Of a stretch of 6,593 nucleotides of DNA, positions 6,268 to 6,593 are shown piece after piece (position 1 is the stretch's first letter; each line of letters begins with the position of its first letter). Both the position numbers and the translations under genes were made by a program. Where the stretch lies: positions 1 to 6,593 of the forward strand of contig JAATGE010000129.1 in assembly GCA_015654825.1 (NCBI GenBank), given 5' to 3'. The notes under the pieces are model-generated. The model was not told the DNA's origin, ran no database searches, and worked only from the letters and a program-made list of their open reading frames with translations. The stretch comes from Rhodospirillales bacterium (lineage in GTDB: Bacteria; Pseudomonadota; Alphaproteobacteria; Acetobacterales; Acetobacteraceae).

Positions 6268-6593
6268 CAGGCACCGAGCCTGATCAGTTGGCCGGTCATG
6301 CTGGGGAAGCCCCACATGGCCATAATCGTCGCGGCCACGTCCGCCGCTGTGGCGGGTCGCGCGGGGGCGGGGCCCGCCGGTTGGCCGGCGGCCTCGGCGG
6401 GCTGTGCGGCCGTTACCGGGCTGACCCCTAGCCCGACGGCGTTCACGCGAACGCGGCGCGGTGCCCAGGCGAGCGCCGCGTAACGGGTGAACGCCCACAG
6501 GATCGCGGCGTCGCGCGTCGCCGGCCAATCGTCGCGCGCGTGCGGATGCAGGATGTTAACCACCAGCCTGTCCTCGCCGTCGGTGGCCGCATC
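6267..6593 (-). CDS. SDR-family protein, C-terminal part, degenerate active site (partial at window edge)
   Basis: The frame is open to the window end, giving the last 108 residues; the start lies outside. LVVNILH (10–16) resembles strand β5, WAFTRYAALAWAPRRVRVNAVGLG (33–56) is the very characteristic SDR region from helix α5 through strand β6 (usually VRVNAVGPG), and TGQLIRLGA at the end corresponds to the usual TGQ-x-L/I-x-VDGG. Aligning DAAIL (28–32) with the common SKAAL puts Pro and Asp where catalytic Tyr and Lys belong, and the Ser usually following β5 is also not evident. A long Ala/Pro-rich segment (59–86) replaces the substrate loop. The style and the one-base overlap with folB suggest a FolM/pteridine reductase-like relative, but the missing residues argue against ordinary reductase activity. 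An internal GTG at 6563 is not the real start, since homology continues upstream of it. Function is unproven. Confidence 0.78.
   Translation of the reverse strand, partial: DAATDGEDRLVVNILHPHARDDWPATRDAAILWAFTRYAALAWAPRRVRVNAVGLGVSPVTAAQPAEAAGQPAGPAPARPATAADVAATIMAMWGFPSMTGQLIRLGA

Noticed and set aside
5839..6528. Longer 229-residue reading of folB
   Set aside because: The additional 87 residues are a shadow of the SDR-like gene in another frame and show no FolB similarity. The TGATG overlap at 6265–6269 gives a sensible start.

Overview
The window is GC-rich bacterial chromosomal DNA. It has five genes, all on the minus strand, with no RNA gene, CRISPR array, insertion sequence or prophage gene visible. 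An alphaproteobacterium is the best guess, probably of the Rhodospirillales/Acetobacteraceae type. This rests on the SDR–folB–uvrC order, the style of the proteins, and the hairpin-rich intergenic repeats, which I recall from that group. It is an inference; no marker gene settles it.

Read in the direction of transcription (from high to low coordinates), the right half is housekeeping. It starts with the 3' end of a short-chain dehydrogenase/reductase (SDR)-like gene that runs off the window edge. This overlaps by one base with folB (dihydroneopterin aldolase, folate synthesis). After a 271-base gap comes uvrC (nucleotide excision repair endonuclease). The visible part of the SDR has lost the Tyr-x3-Lys catalytic motif at the aligned position.

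The left half is a surface-polysaccharide type pair: a 629-residue glutamine-dependent asparagine synthase-like amidotransferase, closest by memory to the exosortase-A/PEP-CTERM-associated family, and a GT-B glycosyltransferase of family 4. They probably act in making or modifying an exopolysaccharide or another secreted glycan. No exosortase, polymerase or export gene is in view.

The most distinctive non-coding signal is a family of hairpin-rich repeats at every gene boundary of the left half. Copy A (1–192, cut by the window edge) follows the glycosyltransferase. Copy B (1276–1402) is a head-to-head inverted pair between asnB and the glycosyltransferase. Copy C (about 3431–3633) lies between uvrC and asnB. 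A and C are about 200 bases long, with conserved ends, a conserved inner hairpin and a diverged middle. One hairpin shows a paired base change between copies that keeps the stem. These repeats explain most of the non-coding DNA and many spurious small reading frames. No clearly new multi-gene system is visible; the repeat family and the degenerate SDR next to folB are the items most worth a second look.
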